A stretch of 64,000 nt of DNA from positions 1 to 64,000 of the forward strand of contig NZ_FXTS01000010.1 of assembly GCF_900182785.1 (NCBI RefSeq), written 5' to 3'. A model generated the notes under the pieces. It had not been told where the DNA came from. It did no database searches and worked only from the letters and a program-made list of their open reading frames with translations. The translations under genes were made by a program, and so were the position numbers. This stretch comes from Oceanospirillum linum. GTDB taxonomy: Bacteria; Pseudomonadota; Gammaproteobacteria; Pseudomonadales; Halomonadaceae. Below, one piece after another: positions 8,599 to 17,305 of the stretch (position 1 is its first letter; each line of letters opens with the position of its first letter).

Positions 8599-9391
8599 CC
8601 GAAGTCTCATCGGTGGCTGCTGCCGCCTTTTCAGCAGAGCGTCTCACCAACCGGGACATCATGATTCCCAACTCAAACAGCAACCACATAGGCAAAGCCA
8701 ACAAGGTCTGAGAGATAACATCAGGCGGGGTCAGCAACATACCAATCACAAAACAGAAGATCACAACATAAGGGCGCTTTTGCGCAAGGGATTCAACGGT
8801 TGTAATACCCGTCCAGACTAAAATAAAAGTGGCCACAGGAATCTCAAACGCCACACCGAAAGCGAAAAATAGCTTCAGAACAAAATTCAGATAAGAGTTA
8901 ATATCCGTCATTACCGCAATATCGGTGGGGCCAGCGGATGTGAAAAAGGCAAAGATTAGAGGAAAAACCACATAGTAAGCAAAAACGGCACCGGAATAGA
9001 AAAGCACGACACTGGATGCAAGAAGCGGCATCGCAATTTTTTTCTCATGCTTATAAAGCCCCGGCGCAATAAAGCTCCATACCTGATAGAGCACATAGGG
9101 AATCGCAGCAAACAGCGCTGTCACAAGGGTCAGTTTAAAAGGCGCCAGAAACGGAGATGCCACCTCTGTTGCAATCATCTGAGTTCCCGGCGGTAAAAGC
9201 GCACGCAGAGGCTCAGAAACGATCAGGTAAAGCTCATTAGAAAAGGGGTACAAGGCTAAAAATGCCACCAGAATCACAACCACCGAGCGCAAAAGCTTCC
9301 CTCTAAGCTCGATCAGATGTTCAATTAGAGGGGCGTGCTTACCCTCTTCTGGAATAACCGGCGGAAGCTGCGGTGATTCGTTTTGAGTCAT
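8582..9391 (-). CDS. tatC: Sec-independent translocase subunit TatC
   Basis: Polytopic core of the twin-arginine translocase, which recognises RR signal peptides of folded proteins. 269 residues with six hydrophobic segments. Conserved features include the N-terminal LIEHLIELRGKLLRS motif (about 19-33), the SFIAPGLYKHEKK loop (about 106-118) and a polar charged tail. It starts 2 bp after tatB and is last in hisE-tatA-tatB-tatC, the Pseudomonas order. Confidence 0.97.
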   Translation of the reverse strand: MTQNESPQLPPVIPEEGKHAPLIEHLIELRGKLLRSVVVILVAFLALYPFSNELYLIVSEPLRALLPPGTQMIATEVASPFLAPFKLTLVTALFAAIPYVLYQVWSFIAPGLYKHEKKIAMPLLASSVVLFYSGAVFAYYVVFPLIFAFFTSAGPTDIAVMTDINSYLNFVLKLFFAFGVAFEIPVATFILVWTGITTVESLAQKRPYVVIFCFVIGMLLTPPDVISQTLLALPMWLLFELGIMMSRLVRRSAEKAAAATDETSDKKPE

Positions 9392-9393
9392 AA

Positions 9394-9828
9394 CTAGCCT
9401 TTTTGATTGGAAGCAGCAGATTTATCAGAAGGCTCTGCAGAGGATTCAGGTGAAACCGGCGTTGATCCAAACGGGCCTTCATCCTCAGGACGCACCTGAA
9501 CCGTCGGTGTTTCTGTGTCAGCAGCAGCCTGACCGGAGTTAACAGGCTCACCGGATGAAGCAGGTTGCGGGCCGGTACTATCGGTAATGGTCTGCTCCTG
9601 CTTACGCAGTGTTTCTTCCAGCTTGCGGCGATTCTCTTCCAGCTGTTTCTGCATCTCTTCCATGTGCAGCTGCTGATTGACCTCCTGCTGAATTGAGCTA
9701 AGCCCCTGCTTGATACGGCCAATCCACATACCCGCCGTGCGGGCAGCCTTTGGCAAACGCTCCGGGCCCAGCACTAAAAGTGCCAGAATACCGATGACGA
9801 TAAGTTCAAAAAAACCAATATCAAACAT
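9394..9828 (-). CDS. tatB: Sec-independent translocase subunit TatB
   Basis: Partner of TatC in the twin-arginine signal-peptide receptor complex. The 144-residue product has the short N-terminal membrane helix (about 3-20) with the TatB-specific Glu (FFELIVIGILALLVLGPERLP), an amphipathic helix and a long charged, Pro/Ser-rich cytoplasmic tail. It follows tatA by 17 bp and runs almost directly into tatC. Confidence 0.95.
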   Translation of the reverse strand: MFDIGFFELIVIGILALLVLGPERLPKAARTAGMWIGRIKQGLSSIQQEVNQQLHMEEMQKQLEENRRKLEETLRKQEQTITDSTGPQPASSGEPVNSGQAAADTETPTVQVRPEDEGPFGSTPVSPESSAEPSDKSAASNQKG

Positions 9829-9845
9829 GTGCGGGGCTCACCCAG

Positions 9846-10088
9846 TTACTTTTTCTGTTCTGTTTTTTCAGCAGTGCTGTCGATCACCTGATCCGCTTCT
9901 TTCTTCTCGATTGAAGCCTGGTCTTCTTTATTTTCAGCGTCTTTATCAGGGTTGTTGACCGCTTCTTTGAAACCCTTAACGGCACCGCCCAGATCACTAC
10001 CGACATTGCGCAGTTTCTTCGTTCCAAAAATCAGAATAATAATGCCCAGAACAATCAGTAACTGCCAAATGCTGATACCACCTAACAT
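9846..10088 (-). CDS. tatA: Sec-independent translocase subunit TatA
   Basis: Forms the protein-conducting oligomer of the twin-arginine translocase. I take the ATG at 10088, giving 80 residues starting MLGGISIWQLLIVLGI. This matches TatA proteins, with one membrane helix, the FGTKKLR hinge (about 23-29), an amphipathic helix containing FKEAV and an acidic/lysine-rich tail. An in-frame upstream start would add 16 residues before the helix and is unlikely. Confidence 0.95.
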   Translation of the reverse strand: MLGGISIWQLLIVLGIIILIFGTKKLRNVGSDLGGAVKGFKEAVNNPDKDAENKEDQASIEKKEADQVIDSTAEKTEQKK

Positions 10089-10213
10089 AGTGTTTACTCC
10101 CGTAAGTTCAAAACTAACACCCGGAGTGTTAGCCACTGAAATCAGTGTTTATTCTTGTTTCTTTCCTGCTGTCTCCGGCCTTCTTATTCAGATTCGGAAA
10201 CGTCAGAAGCAGA

Positions 10214-10543
10214 TTACTTCTGGCGGGATGCTTTCTCTTCAATACCTGACATACCAAACCGGCGCGCCAGCTCATCAATAACCGCCTGTGGCGACTGCCC
10301 CAGGTGGGACAATGCAACCAGGCTGTGAAACCACAGATCCGCTGTTTCATAAACGACATCACTTACATCACCGGAACGCTCAGCGTCTTTTGCGGCAATA
10401 ATGGCTTCTGTGGCCTCTTCGCCAATCTTCTCCAGAATCTTATTCAGGCCTTTATGATGGAGCTGTGCAACATAAGAGGTATCCGGATCAGCATCACGAC
10501 GCTCCGCTAGAATATCACCCAATTGTTGCAATACATCACTCAT
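10214..10543 (-). CDS. hisE: Phosphoribosyl-ATP pyrophosphatase
   Basis: Second step of histidine synthesis: hydrolyses phosphoribosyl-ATP to phosphoribosyl-AMP. With the ATG at 10543 the product is 109 residues, normal for HisE, with the MazG-like metal-binding EKIGEEATEAIIAA and DVVYETADLWFH segments. In Pseudomonas hisI lies just upstream, between ubiB and hisE; here it is absent and hisE is preceded by a 203-bp gap with its own promoter. It leads the tatABC cluster (125 bp gap to tatA). Confidence 0.95.
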   Translation of the reverse strand: MSDVLQQLGDILAERRDADPDTSYVAQLHHKGLNKILEKIGEEATEAIIAAKDAERSGDVSDVVYETADLWFHSLVALSHLGQSPQAVIDELARRFGMSGIEEKASRQK

Positions 10544-10607
10544 CAGATTCAGCCTTATCCTGTAATTTTTTATATGAATGCAGCCTGACATGCTGCACTA
10601 AAATTTA

Positions 10608-10637
10608 ATTATAGCGCCCTAAATATCTGTTTTCTAA
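10608..10637 (-). promoter_or_regulatory. Probable hisE-tatABC promoter
   Basis: On the minus strand a perfect TATAAT (10608-10613) has a weak -35 TTAGAA (10632-10637) 18 bp upstream. Transcription would start about 55 nt before the hisE ATG. It would give hisE-tatABC a promoter separate from ubiB. Confidence 0.5.
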
Positions 10638-10656
10638 ATGGTTGTTAACAGCCATT
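10637..10656. promoter_or_regulatory. 20-bp palindrome at the hisE -35 box
   Basis: AATGGTTGTT/AACAGCCATT is palindromic except for one position (T10642 opposite G10651) and centres on GTTAAC. It abuts the proposed -35 element of hisE, where a repressor or activator could bind. It could instead be a weak hairpin after ubiB, but it lacks a U-tract. Confidence 0.4.
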
Positions 10657-10746
10657 CAATGAATCCCGGCGACGCTCAAGCATAATAGAATTTTTAACCA
10701 CGCACCATGCCTAAAAAAGCAGCACATTCACCTGTCTTGCCTGCGT

Positions 10747-12378
10747 TTATCGACGCACCAGAAAGAAAACCCCCAGCAACATCAACACCTGAGCGTCCAC
10801 AGAAAGCTGTTGCAGCCAGGGCAAGCCATCGCTGGCAACAAAAACACCGGAAATCAGCAACAACCAGCCCAGCGAAGATGATTTCTTCCTGCTTCGGGCT
10901 TTAGAGCTATGAACCAGCTCCTGAAGCAACGCTTCCTGCCTGAGCTGACGCTCCTCGGTTTTACGCACCTGATCCAACGCACCATAAATCATATTTGGCA
11001 ACTCAGGCGCCTGCTCCATCCAGTCCGGGAACTGGGTACGGATGTTTTTCCAGACACCTTTTGGCCCCATCCTTTCCTTCATCCAGTTTTCCAGATAGGG
11101 CTTCGCTGTACTCCAAAGATCCAGATCCGGATAAAGCTGACGCCCCAGCCCTTCAATGTTGAGTAATGTCTTCTGCAGAAGCACCAGCTGTGGCTGCACC
11201 TCCATATTGAAACGACGGGCGGTCTGAAACAGGCCCAACAGCACCTGACCAAAAGAGATCTCTTTCAGAGGTTTCTCAAAGATGGGTTCGCACACCGCAC
11301 GAATTGCTGTGGCAAACTCATTGACCCGGGTTCCTTCACCCACCCAGCCGGATTCGATATGCAACCGCGCTACTTCGTAATAATCCTGACGGAAAAAAGC
11401 CAGCAGATTGCGGGCCAGATAATGCTGATCTTCTTCAGAAAGGCTGCCAACAATACCGCAATCGATGCCGATATATTGTGGATCATGGGGCGTCTTATCA
11501 GAGATAAAAATATTGCCGGGATGCATATCGGCATGAAAGAAGTTATCCCGGAATACTTGGGTAAAGAAAACCTCAACCCCTCGTTCCGCCAACTTTTTCA
11601 TATCGGTGCCATTGGCAATCAATGCATCAACCTCTGCCACCGGAATACCGTAGATCCGTTCCTGCACCATCACATTTTTACGGGTCAGCTCCCAATAAAC
11701 CTGTGGTACATAAAGCGCCGGTGAGCCTTCAAAATTCCGGCGTAGCTGGGAGGTGTTCGCAGCTTCTTTCTGCAGATCCAGCTCATCAAAAAGCGTCGAC
11801 TCGTAATCTTTAACAATGGCCACCGGGTGTAACCGGCGCGCTTCCGGCACCCAATAATTCAGACTGTAAGCCAGGGTATAAAGCAGTTTGATATCTTTCT
11901 TCAGAATACGGCGAATGCCAGGGCGAATCACTTTCACTACGACCTGTTCGCCTGTATTCATCTCGGCAGCATGTACCTGAGCCATGGAGGCAGAGGCCAT
12001 CGGCTCGCGCTCGAAGGTTCTGAAAAGCTCATTAACGGATTGCCCAAGAGAGGTCTCGATCTCTTTTACAGCCACACTGCTGGCAAAAGGAGGCACCTGA
12101 TCCTGTAGCTTTTTCAGTTCATCCGCCACATCATCCGGCAGCAGATCCCGCCGGGTAGAGAGCATCTGACCAAACTTGATAAAAATAGGCCCCAGTTCCT
12201 CCAGGGCTAAGCGCAAACGCTCGCCACGGCTTTTCTTACCCACCGGCAAGAGCCGCATCGGATTAAGGCGTAGCAGGAGGACTAAGAACCAAGGCAAACG
12301 CTCTTCCGGAATCAGGCTGTCTAAGCGGTAACGACTGAAGACAAAAATAATTTTAAACAGACGAAGCAGACGGGACAC
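10747..12378 (-). CDS. ubiB: Ubiquinone biosynthesis regulatory ATPase UbiB
   Basis: Atypical protein-kinase-like ATPase needed for ubiquinone synthesis, at the membrane. 543 residues, usual length. Visible are KFGQ (68-71), the UbiB-specific KxGQ motif, the nucleotide loop around VVVKVIRPG, the catalytic-loop-like FFHADMHPGNIF and the metal motif GIDCGIVG. Two hydrophobic helices near the C-terminus form the membrane anchor. It follows ubiJ by 12 bp in the ubiE-ubiJ-ubiB operon. Confidence 0.97.
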   Translation of the reverse strand: MSRLLRLFKIIFVFSRYRLDSLIPEERLPWFLVLLLRLNPMRLLPVGKKSRGERLRLALEELGPIFIKFGQMLSTRRDLLPDDVADELKKLQDQVPPFASSVAVKEIETSLGQSVNELFRTFEREPMASASMAQVHAAEMNTGEQVVVKVIRPGIRRILKKDIKLLYTLAYSLNYWVPEARRLHPVAIVKDYESTLFDELDLQKEAANTSQLRRNFEGSPALYVPQVYWELTRKNVMVQERIYGIPVAEVDALIANGTDMKKLAERGVEVFFTQVFRDNFFHADMHPGNIFISDKTPHDPQYIGIDCGIVGSLSEEDQHYLARNLLAFFRQDYYEVARLHIESGWVGEGTRVNEFATAIRAVCEPIFEKPLKEISFGQVLLGLFQTARRFNMEVQPQLVLLQKTLLNIEGLGRQLYPDLDLWSTAKPYLENWMKERMGPKGVWKNIRTQFPDWMEQAPELPNMIYGALDQVRKTEERQLRQEALLQELVHSSKARSRKKSSSLGWLLLISGVFVASDGLPWLQQLSVDAQVLMLLGVFFLVRR

Positions 12379-12390
12379 GGTGACTCCGGT

Positions 12391-13101
12391 TTAAGAATAG
12401 GGTTCAGACGGGGATTGAACGCCGTGTGTTGTAGACAATACCTGCACCTGTTGCTGCAAGCGTTCAACCCGGGCACTCAGACGATCAACATAACGGCGCG
12501 TACTCAGTACATCACCAGCAAAGCTCTTCTGCTCTGTTCCGGCGGGTAACAACGCCAATTCATACTGCAGATACTCCTGCCAGTCCAGTTTTGCCGTCTC
12601 GCCAAAAGACAAACGCCAGCGCGATATGGCCGTTAAGGGCGTGCTGAGTATTGCGGTAGGGACGACACCGATCCATCTCTCGCTGGCGGACGCAAAATCA
12701 AGATCCAGCGCCGACAACATCTGCTGTAGTTTACGCACTAATCCAGCATCACCACGCAATGTTAAAGCACCTTCAAAAAGAAGTGCTTCACGGCGATCAC
12801 CCGCCAGCATAAAGCGGACAAAATCATTCAGACTGCCATCGACTTCAGCATCAACCTTCAGGTCTGAACCCGACAATTCAGCATCGACAGCATTATCCAA
12901 TTCAAAAGACACACCCTGCTCCGATGGCCAGATCAGCACAGCCATCTCAGGCTGGATACAGCGTACCCGAATCACCTTTCCAGCCATCAAGCCCAGCTGA
13001 GCAATAGCGGTCGCATCACGCTTCAGAAGAGGGTTAATCAACTGCTCGGCGCTTTCAAGAGCCCCGTGCAGCAATATTCTGCCAGGTTGTGCGAAGGTCA
13101 T
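12391..13101 (-). CDS. ubiJ: Ubiquinone biosynthesis accessory factor UbiJ
   Basis: SCP2-domain lipid-binding protein that, with UbiK, organises the aerobic ubiquinone biosynthesis complex. The ATG at 13101 lies one base after the ubiE stop codon, typical of this operon; an upstream in-frame start would reach into ubiE. The 236-residue product has an SCP2-like domain (about 15-115), a middle region and a heptad-patterned C-terminal segment (about 200-225, RLSARVERLQQQVQ) that probably forms a coiled coil. Confidence 0.9.
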   Translation of the reverse strand: MTFAQPGRILLHGALESAEQLINPLLKRDATAIAQLGLMAGKVIRVRCIQPEMAVLIWPSEQGVSFELDNAVDAELSGSDLKVDAEVDGSLNDFVRFMLAGDRREALLFEGALTLRGDAGLVRKLQQMLSALDLDFASASERWIGVVPTAILSTPLTAISRWRLSFGETAKLDWQEYLQYELALLPAGTEQKSFAGDVLSTRRYVDRLSARVERLQQQVQVLSTTHGVQSPSEPYS

Positions 13102-13102
13102 A

Positions 13103-13864
13103 TCAGAGTTTAATACCACGATGCAGTGCCACAACACCGCTGGTCATATTATGGTATTCAACCCGTGACAACCCGGCATCCTCCATCATACCTTTCAGCG
13201 TTTCCTGATCCGGGTGCATACGAATCGACTCTGCCAGATACCGGTAGCTTTCTGAGTCATTTGTGACCAGCTTGCCCATAAATGGCAGGGCAGTAAACGA
13301 GTACGTATCGTAGATCTTACTCATGACCGGATTGGTTGGCTTGGAGAACTCCAGAACCAACAGGCGACCACCGGGTTTAAGAATACGTGTCATCGAACGC
13401 AACGCTTTGTCTTTATCCGTCACATTGCGCAGACCAAAGGCGATGGTGATGCAGTCAAAGGTATTGTCCGGGAACGGCAGACACTCAGCATTCGCCTGAA
13501 CAAACTCGACATTGCCGCTGCAGCCTTTATCCAGCAATTTATCACGACCTACTTTCAGCATAGAGTCATTAATATCAGCCAAAACAACGCGGCCATCTTT
13601 ACCCACCAAACGCGAGAACTTCAGGGTCAGATCTCCGGTACCACCGGCAATGTCCAGAACAGCATTTCCCTGACGCACACCACTCATCTCAATGGTCATG
13701 CGCTTCCAGAGGCGATGGATTCCCATGGACATTAAGTCATTCATCAGATCATATTTAGCAGCAACTGAGTGAAATACCTCAGCAACCTTGCCTGCTTTCT
13801 CTTCAACACCCACTTGCTGATAACCGAAGTGGGTGGTTTGATTTTCCTTTTCTGACTCGGACAT
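13103..13864 (-). CDS. ubiE: Demethylmenaquinone/2-polyprenyl-benzoquinol C-methyltransferase
   Basis: SAM-dependent C-methyltransferase shared by ubiquinone and menaquinone synthesis. 253 residues with the UbiE signatures YDLMNDLMSMGIHRLWK, the SAM loop LDIAGGTGDLT and the second signature near RVLKPGGRLLVLEFSKP (here RILKPGGRLL). First gene of the ubiE-ubiJ-ubiB operon. Confidence 0.97.
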   Translation of the reverse strand: MSESEKENQTTHFGYQQVGVEEKAGKVAEVFHSVAAKYDLMNDLMSMGIHRLWKRMTIEMSGVRQGNAVLDIAGGTGDLTLKFSRLVGKDGRVVLADINDSMLKVGRDKLLDKGCSGNVEFVQANAECLPFPDNTFDCITIAFGLRNVTDKDKALRSMTRILKPGGRLLVLEFSKPTNPVMSKIYDTYSFTALPFMGKLVTNDSESYRYLAESIRMHPDQETLKGMMEDAGLSRVEYHNMTSGVVALHRGIKL

Positions 13865-13961
13865 GACACAACCTTTGCTTTCAAAATTGGCGACATTGTA
13901 AACCGGTCTGACAGGTTTGTCTTTGTCTGACCGCTGGATCCCATGCGCTAACAGCCCAACC

Positions 13962-14354
13962 TTATAATTGTCTGATGGAGATCAGTGCAGGTTCACGGCT
14001 GGCTCCCGCCTCTTCGATACGTCGCAGATAATCTTTCCAGAACGCCTCTTTATGCAAGCCCAGCTCATAGAGGTACTCCCAGGCATAAAGGCCGGAATCA
14101 TGACCATCATCAAAGCAGACTTTGATGGCGTAACTGCCGGATGGCTGAATATCCAGAATACGCACATCTTTTTTACCTGTCTGCAGGGTTTCCTGACCTG
14201 CACCATGTCCGCGCACTTCGGCTGATGGCGAGTAAACCCGCAAAAGCTCAGCCTCCAGCTCAAGTTTAGTACCATCGGCATAACTGAGCTCAAGAACGTT
14301 TGTCGATTTGCGATAGTTAATGTTGCTAGGTACAGATGTCGCTTTACTACTCAT
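13962..14354 (-). CDS. DUF971 (gamma-butyrobetaine hydroxylase-like N-terminal) protein
   Basis: A 130-residue stand-alone DUF971 domain. Typical features are INYRKSTNVLELSYADG near the start, the SPSAEVRGHG segment and the GSYAIKVCFDDGHDSGLYAWEYLYELG motif in the second half. Plant and bacterial relatives have been tied to iron-sulfur cluster handling, but the role here is not shown. It sits between hslU and ubiE, a common position in related genomes. Confidence 0.85.
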   Translation of the reverse strand: MSSKATSVPSNINYRKSTNVLELSYADGTKLELEAELLRVYSPSAEVRGHGAGQETLQTGKKDVRILDIQPSGSYAIKVCFDDGHDSGLYAWEYLYELGLHKEAFWKDYLRRIEEAGASREPALISIRQL

Positions 14355-14420
14355 CGTTATATCCTCAATCGGTTAGCCTATGATTGATCAGATCAAAACG
14401 AAAAATCTCAGACTACAAAC

Positions 14421-14448
14421 AAAAAAGCCGGCTGAAAACAACCGGCTT
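14421..14448 (-). terminator. hslVU intrinsic terminator
   Basis: The stem AAGCCGG (14425-14431) / CCGGCTT (14442-14448) is followed on the minus strand by a run of six T. It lies 20 bp after the hslU stop. Confidence 0.8.
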
Positions 14449-14467
14449 AACCATCAGGGTTCGGGGC

Positions 14468-15793
14468 TTACAGAATAAAACGACTCAAGTCTTCATCCGT
14501 TGCCAGGTCGTTCAGCTGTTTGTTCACATAGTCCTTATCGATAACAACTTTTTCCTGAATATCAGCAGCTTCATAAGAGATGCTTTCCAGCAGACGCTCC
14601 ATCACAGTGTGTAAGCGGCGGGCACCAATATTCTCCGTTCCTTCATTCACCTGGTAAGCGATCTCGGCGATACGGCTGATCCCATCTTCGGTAAATTCAA
14701 TCTCAAGGCCTTCCGTTTTCATCAGTTCCTGATATTGAACAGTCAGTGCCGCGCTGGGTTCAGTCAGAATGCGTTTAAAATCATCCGGCGTCAGGGCGCT
14801 TAACTCAACCCGGATCGGCAAACGGCCCTGTAACTCAGGGATCAGATCAGAGGGCTTACTCAGATGGAATGCGCCGGATGCGATAAACAGGATATGGTCT
14901 GTCTTCACCATACCGTGTTTAGTAGAAACTGTACTGCCCTCAATCATCGGCAGCAGGTCACGCTGAACCCCCTCCCGGGATACATCTGCACCACCTGACT
15001 CGCCACGCTTGGCAACTTTATCAATCTCATCAATAAAAACGATACCGTTCTGTTCAACTGCATCAATAACCTGAGACTTGAGTTCATCTTCATTGACCAG
15101 TTTGGCAGCTTCCTCATCTGTCGCCTGCCGCAAGGCATCTTTCACCTTTAGTTTGCGGGTTTTAGTGCGCTCATTAGACAGATTAGAGAACATACTCTGA
15201 AGCTGGCTGGTCATCTCCTCCATACCCGGAGGTGCCATGATCTCAACACCCACCTGAGGCGCGGCAACATCGATCTCGATCTCTTTGTCGTCCAGATCAC
15301 CTTCCCGTAGCTTCTTGCGGAACACCTGACGAGTCGAACTATCCCGTGCAGGCTCCTCTTCACCAAACCCAGCACGTGCAGGTGGCAGCAAGGCGTCAAG
15401 AATACGCTCTTCGGCAGCCTCTTCAGCGCGAAAACGAACACGCTTAACCTCTTGCTCCCGCAACATCTTCATCGCCATATCCGTCAGGTCACGGATGATG
15501 GTTTCCACATCGCGTCCGACATAACCGACTTCTGTAAACTTGGTCGCTTCAACCTTGATAAAAGGTGCATTCGCCAGCTTAGCCAGACGACGGGCGATCT
15601 CGGTTTTACCAACACCGGTAGGACCGATCATCAGAATATTTTTTGGCGTCACTTCACCACGCAGCTCAGGGTCCAGCTGCATACGACGCCAGCGGTTACG
15701 CAGGGCGATTGCCACAGCACGCTTGGCATCAGCCTGACCAACGATAAAACGGTCAAGTTCGGAAACAATTTCACGAGGTGTCATCTGAGACAT
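14468..15793 (-). CDS. hslU: ATP-dependent protease ATPase subunit HslU
   Basis: AAA+ unfoldase that feeds substrates to the HslV peptidase. 441 residues with Walker A GPTGVGKT (57-64), the pore-loop region GYVGRDVE, Walker B IVFIDEIDK, the sensor motif IGARRLHTV and the hydrophobic C-terminal tail (LSRFIL) that docks into HslV. It starts 102 bp after the hslV stop, a larger gap than in many genomes, with no obvious terminator between. Confidence 0.97.
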   Translation of the reverse strand: MSQMTPREIVSELDRFIVGQADAKRAVAIALRNRWRRMQLDPELRGEVTPKNILMIGPTGVGKTEIARRLAKLANAPFIKVEATKFTEVGYVGRDVETIIRDLTDMAMKMLREQEVKRVRFRAEEAAEERILDALLPPARAGFGEEEPARDSSTRQVFRKKLREGDLDDKEIEIDVAAPQVGVEIMAPPGMEEMTSQLQSMFSNLSNERTKTRKLKVKDALRQATDEEAAKLVNEDELKSQVIDAVEQNGIVFIDEIDKVAKRGESGGADVSREGVQRDLLPMIEGSTVSTKHGMVKTDHILFIASGAFHLSKPSDLIPELQGRLPIRVELSALTPDDFKRILTEPSAALTVQYQELMKTEGLEIEFTEDGISRIAEIAYQVNEGTENIGARRLHTVMERLLESISYEAADIQEKVVIDKDYVNKQLNDLATDEDLSRFIL

Positions 15794-15895
15794 AACAGCT
15801 ACTCTTTTAAATTTTGAAGTTCAGTTTCTGATGCCCTGTTGCCGATATCACTGGCTACCATCAGGGCGAGTTCATCACAATATTCTGTCAACAAC

Positions 15896-16420
15896 CTACC
15901 AGGACAGCTCTTCGATCGTTGGTGAGTGATTGGTAAAGACACAGATATCACCCGCCATTTGCAGGCTCTTCTCGACAATCTCCTGAGCACTCAGCTCAGT
16001 ATTTTCGTGTAACGCGCGGCCAGCGGCCAATGCAAAGTTGCCGCCAGAGCCAATAGAAACCACACCATGCTCAGGCTCAACCACATCACCGGTGCCGGAG
16101 ATAATCAGCGTCGCTGTATGATCAGCCACAATCAACATCGCCTCCAGGCGTCGCAAAGCGCGGTCGGTGCGCCAGTCTTTCGCCATCTCAACCGCAGCAC
16201 GGGTCAGCTGTCCGGAGTGTTTCTCCAGCTGTGCTTCAAAGCGCTCGAAAAGAGTGAACGCATCCGCCGTGCCTCCGGCAAATCCCGCCAGCACCTGGTT
16301 ACGGTACAGACGACGTACTTTGCGCGCATTACCTTTCATTACGGTATTACCCAGAGAAACCTGACCGTCACCGCCCAGTACTACCTGATTATCACGTCGC
16401 ACAGCTACAATCGTTGTCAT
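15896..16420 (-). CDS. hslV: ATP-dependent protease peptidase subunit HslV
   Basis: Proteasome-beta-like peptidase that forms a double hexamer capped by HslU. 174 residues starting MTTIVAVRRD; Thr2 becomes the N-terminal nucleophile after Met removal. GDGQVSLGNTVMKG and VLAGFAGGTADAF are typical. First gene of hslVU, with a sigma32-like promoter about 150 nt upstream and a hairpin in the leader. Confidence 0.97.
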   Translation of the reverse strand: MTTIVAVRRDNQVVLGGDGQVSLGNTVMKGNARKVRRLYRNQVLAGFAGGTADAFTLFERFEAQLEKHSGQLTRAAVEMAKDWRTDRALRRLEAMLIVADHTATLIISGTGDVVEPEHGVVSIGSGGNFALAAGRALHENTELSAQEIVEKSLQMAGDICVFTNHSPTIEELSW

Positions 16421-16537
16421 CTGTTACTCCAAATTGAGTTGAAAAGGCTTAACACCTCATCAAAAAATACTCGCTGGCCTGCCTTTCCTAACAAAAGGAG
16501 ATATCGCAAAAAAAAACAGACCCGCCTGAAAACTATT

Positions 16538-16597
16538 GAAAAGGTGCACCACCTTAATGAACCATTTTAGATGGTGGTAACGCGGAATAATTTCAAG
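16538..16597 (-). promoter_or_regulatory. Sigma32-like promoter and leader hairpin of hslVU
   Basis: On the minus strand CTTGAA (16592-16597) is followed 15 bp later by CACCATCT (16569-16576), which matches the heat-shock consensus CTTGAA-N(13-17)-CCCCATNT in all but one base. About 15 bp further, AAGGTG and CACCTT form a small hairpin in the presumed 5' leader. The remainder of the 298-bp gap (to the upstream gene stop at 16719) is A/T-rich and featureless to me. Confidence 0.6.
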
Positions 16598-16718
16598 TTT
16601 AAAACCAGGCCAACTGAGAATAAAGTAAGGCGATATCAATGAAAAAAGCTGTCAATCCACTCAGACAGAGCAATTAACAGCCTTATTTTATGCCGCAGTT
16701 TTTATAAGATAATTATAA

Positions 16719-17300
16719 CTACTGGGGTGGTAAGCGAATCAATAGTGACTGAATATTCTGACGCGCCATTGCATCCTGCGCCATATTCAATTTACGGCGA
16801 TCTTTGAAAGGCCCTATCCGAACCCGATGCCAGGTACCACTATCGGTGGTAATACTGGATATCATCGCCTGATAACCATCTGATTTCAGCTTCGTACTCA
16901 ATCGCTCAGCATCCGAAATGGCACGGAACGAGCCAACCTGCAAAATATATTCAGGGAGGTTTTCTGCATCCCGGGGTGTGGATTTATATTCTTCTACGGT
17001 ATCAGTAACGACCTCTTGCTGAGGCAGCAGGTTGTAAAAGTCAAAGCGCTTTCGCTCTTCACTCTGAGGCGCATCCTCTTCAGCGGCACTCTCCGCGGAG
17101 GCCGCCGGAACAGCTGCCATGCGAGGAGCAGGAGTAACCGGATCTTCATCCAGCCACTCCGACAATCCAAAACCCAGCACCACGCCAAAAATCAACCAGC
17201 TCCATGGCGGTAGCTCACGGCGAGCCGGGGCAGCTTCCTCTTCCTGTCGAGGAGAAGCACCACCCCTTCTTGACGATTTTTGAGCAAAATCCCGGCTCAT
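16719..17300 (-). CDS. SPOR-domain membrane protein (FtsN-like)
   Basis: A 193-residue bitopic inner-membrane protein. A basic, Arg/Ser/Glu-rich cytoplasmic N-terminus precedes one membrane helix (about 33-50, WSWLIFGVVLGFGL), a Pro/Ala/Glu-rich periplasmic linker and a C-terminal SPOR domain (about 115-190) that should bind denuded septal peptidoglycan. It is shorter than E. coli FtsN. The start lies 5 bp after the argS stop, so it is cotranscribed with argS, as in Pseudomonas. Confidence 0.88.
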   Translation of the reverse strand: MSRDFAQKSSRRGGASPRQEEEAAPARRELPPWSWLIFGVVLGFGLSEWLDEDPVTPAPRMAAVPAASAESAAEEDAPQSEERKRFDFYNLLPQQEVVTDTVEEYKSTPRDAENLPEYILQVGSFRAISDAERLSTKLKSDGYQAMISSITTDSGTWHRVRIGPFKDRRKLNMAQDAMARQNIQSLLIRLPPQ

Positions 17301-17305
17301 AATAC

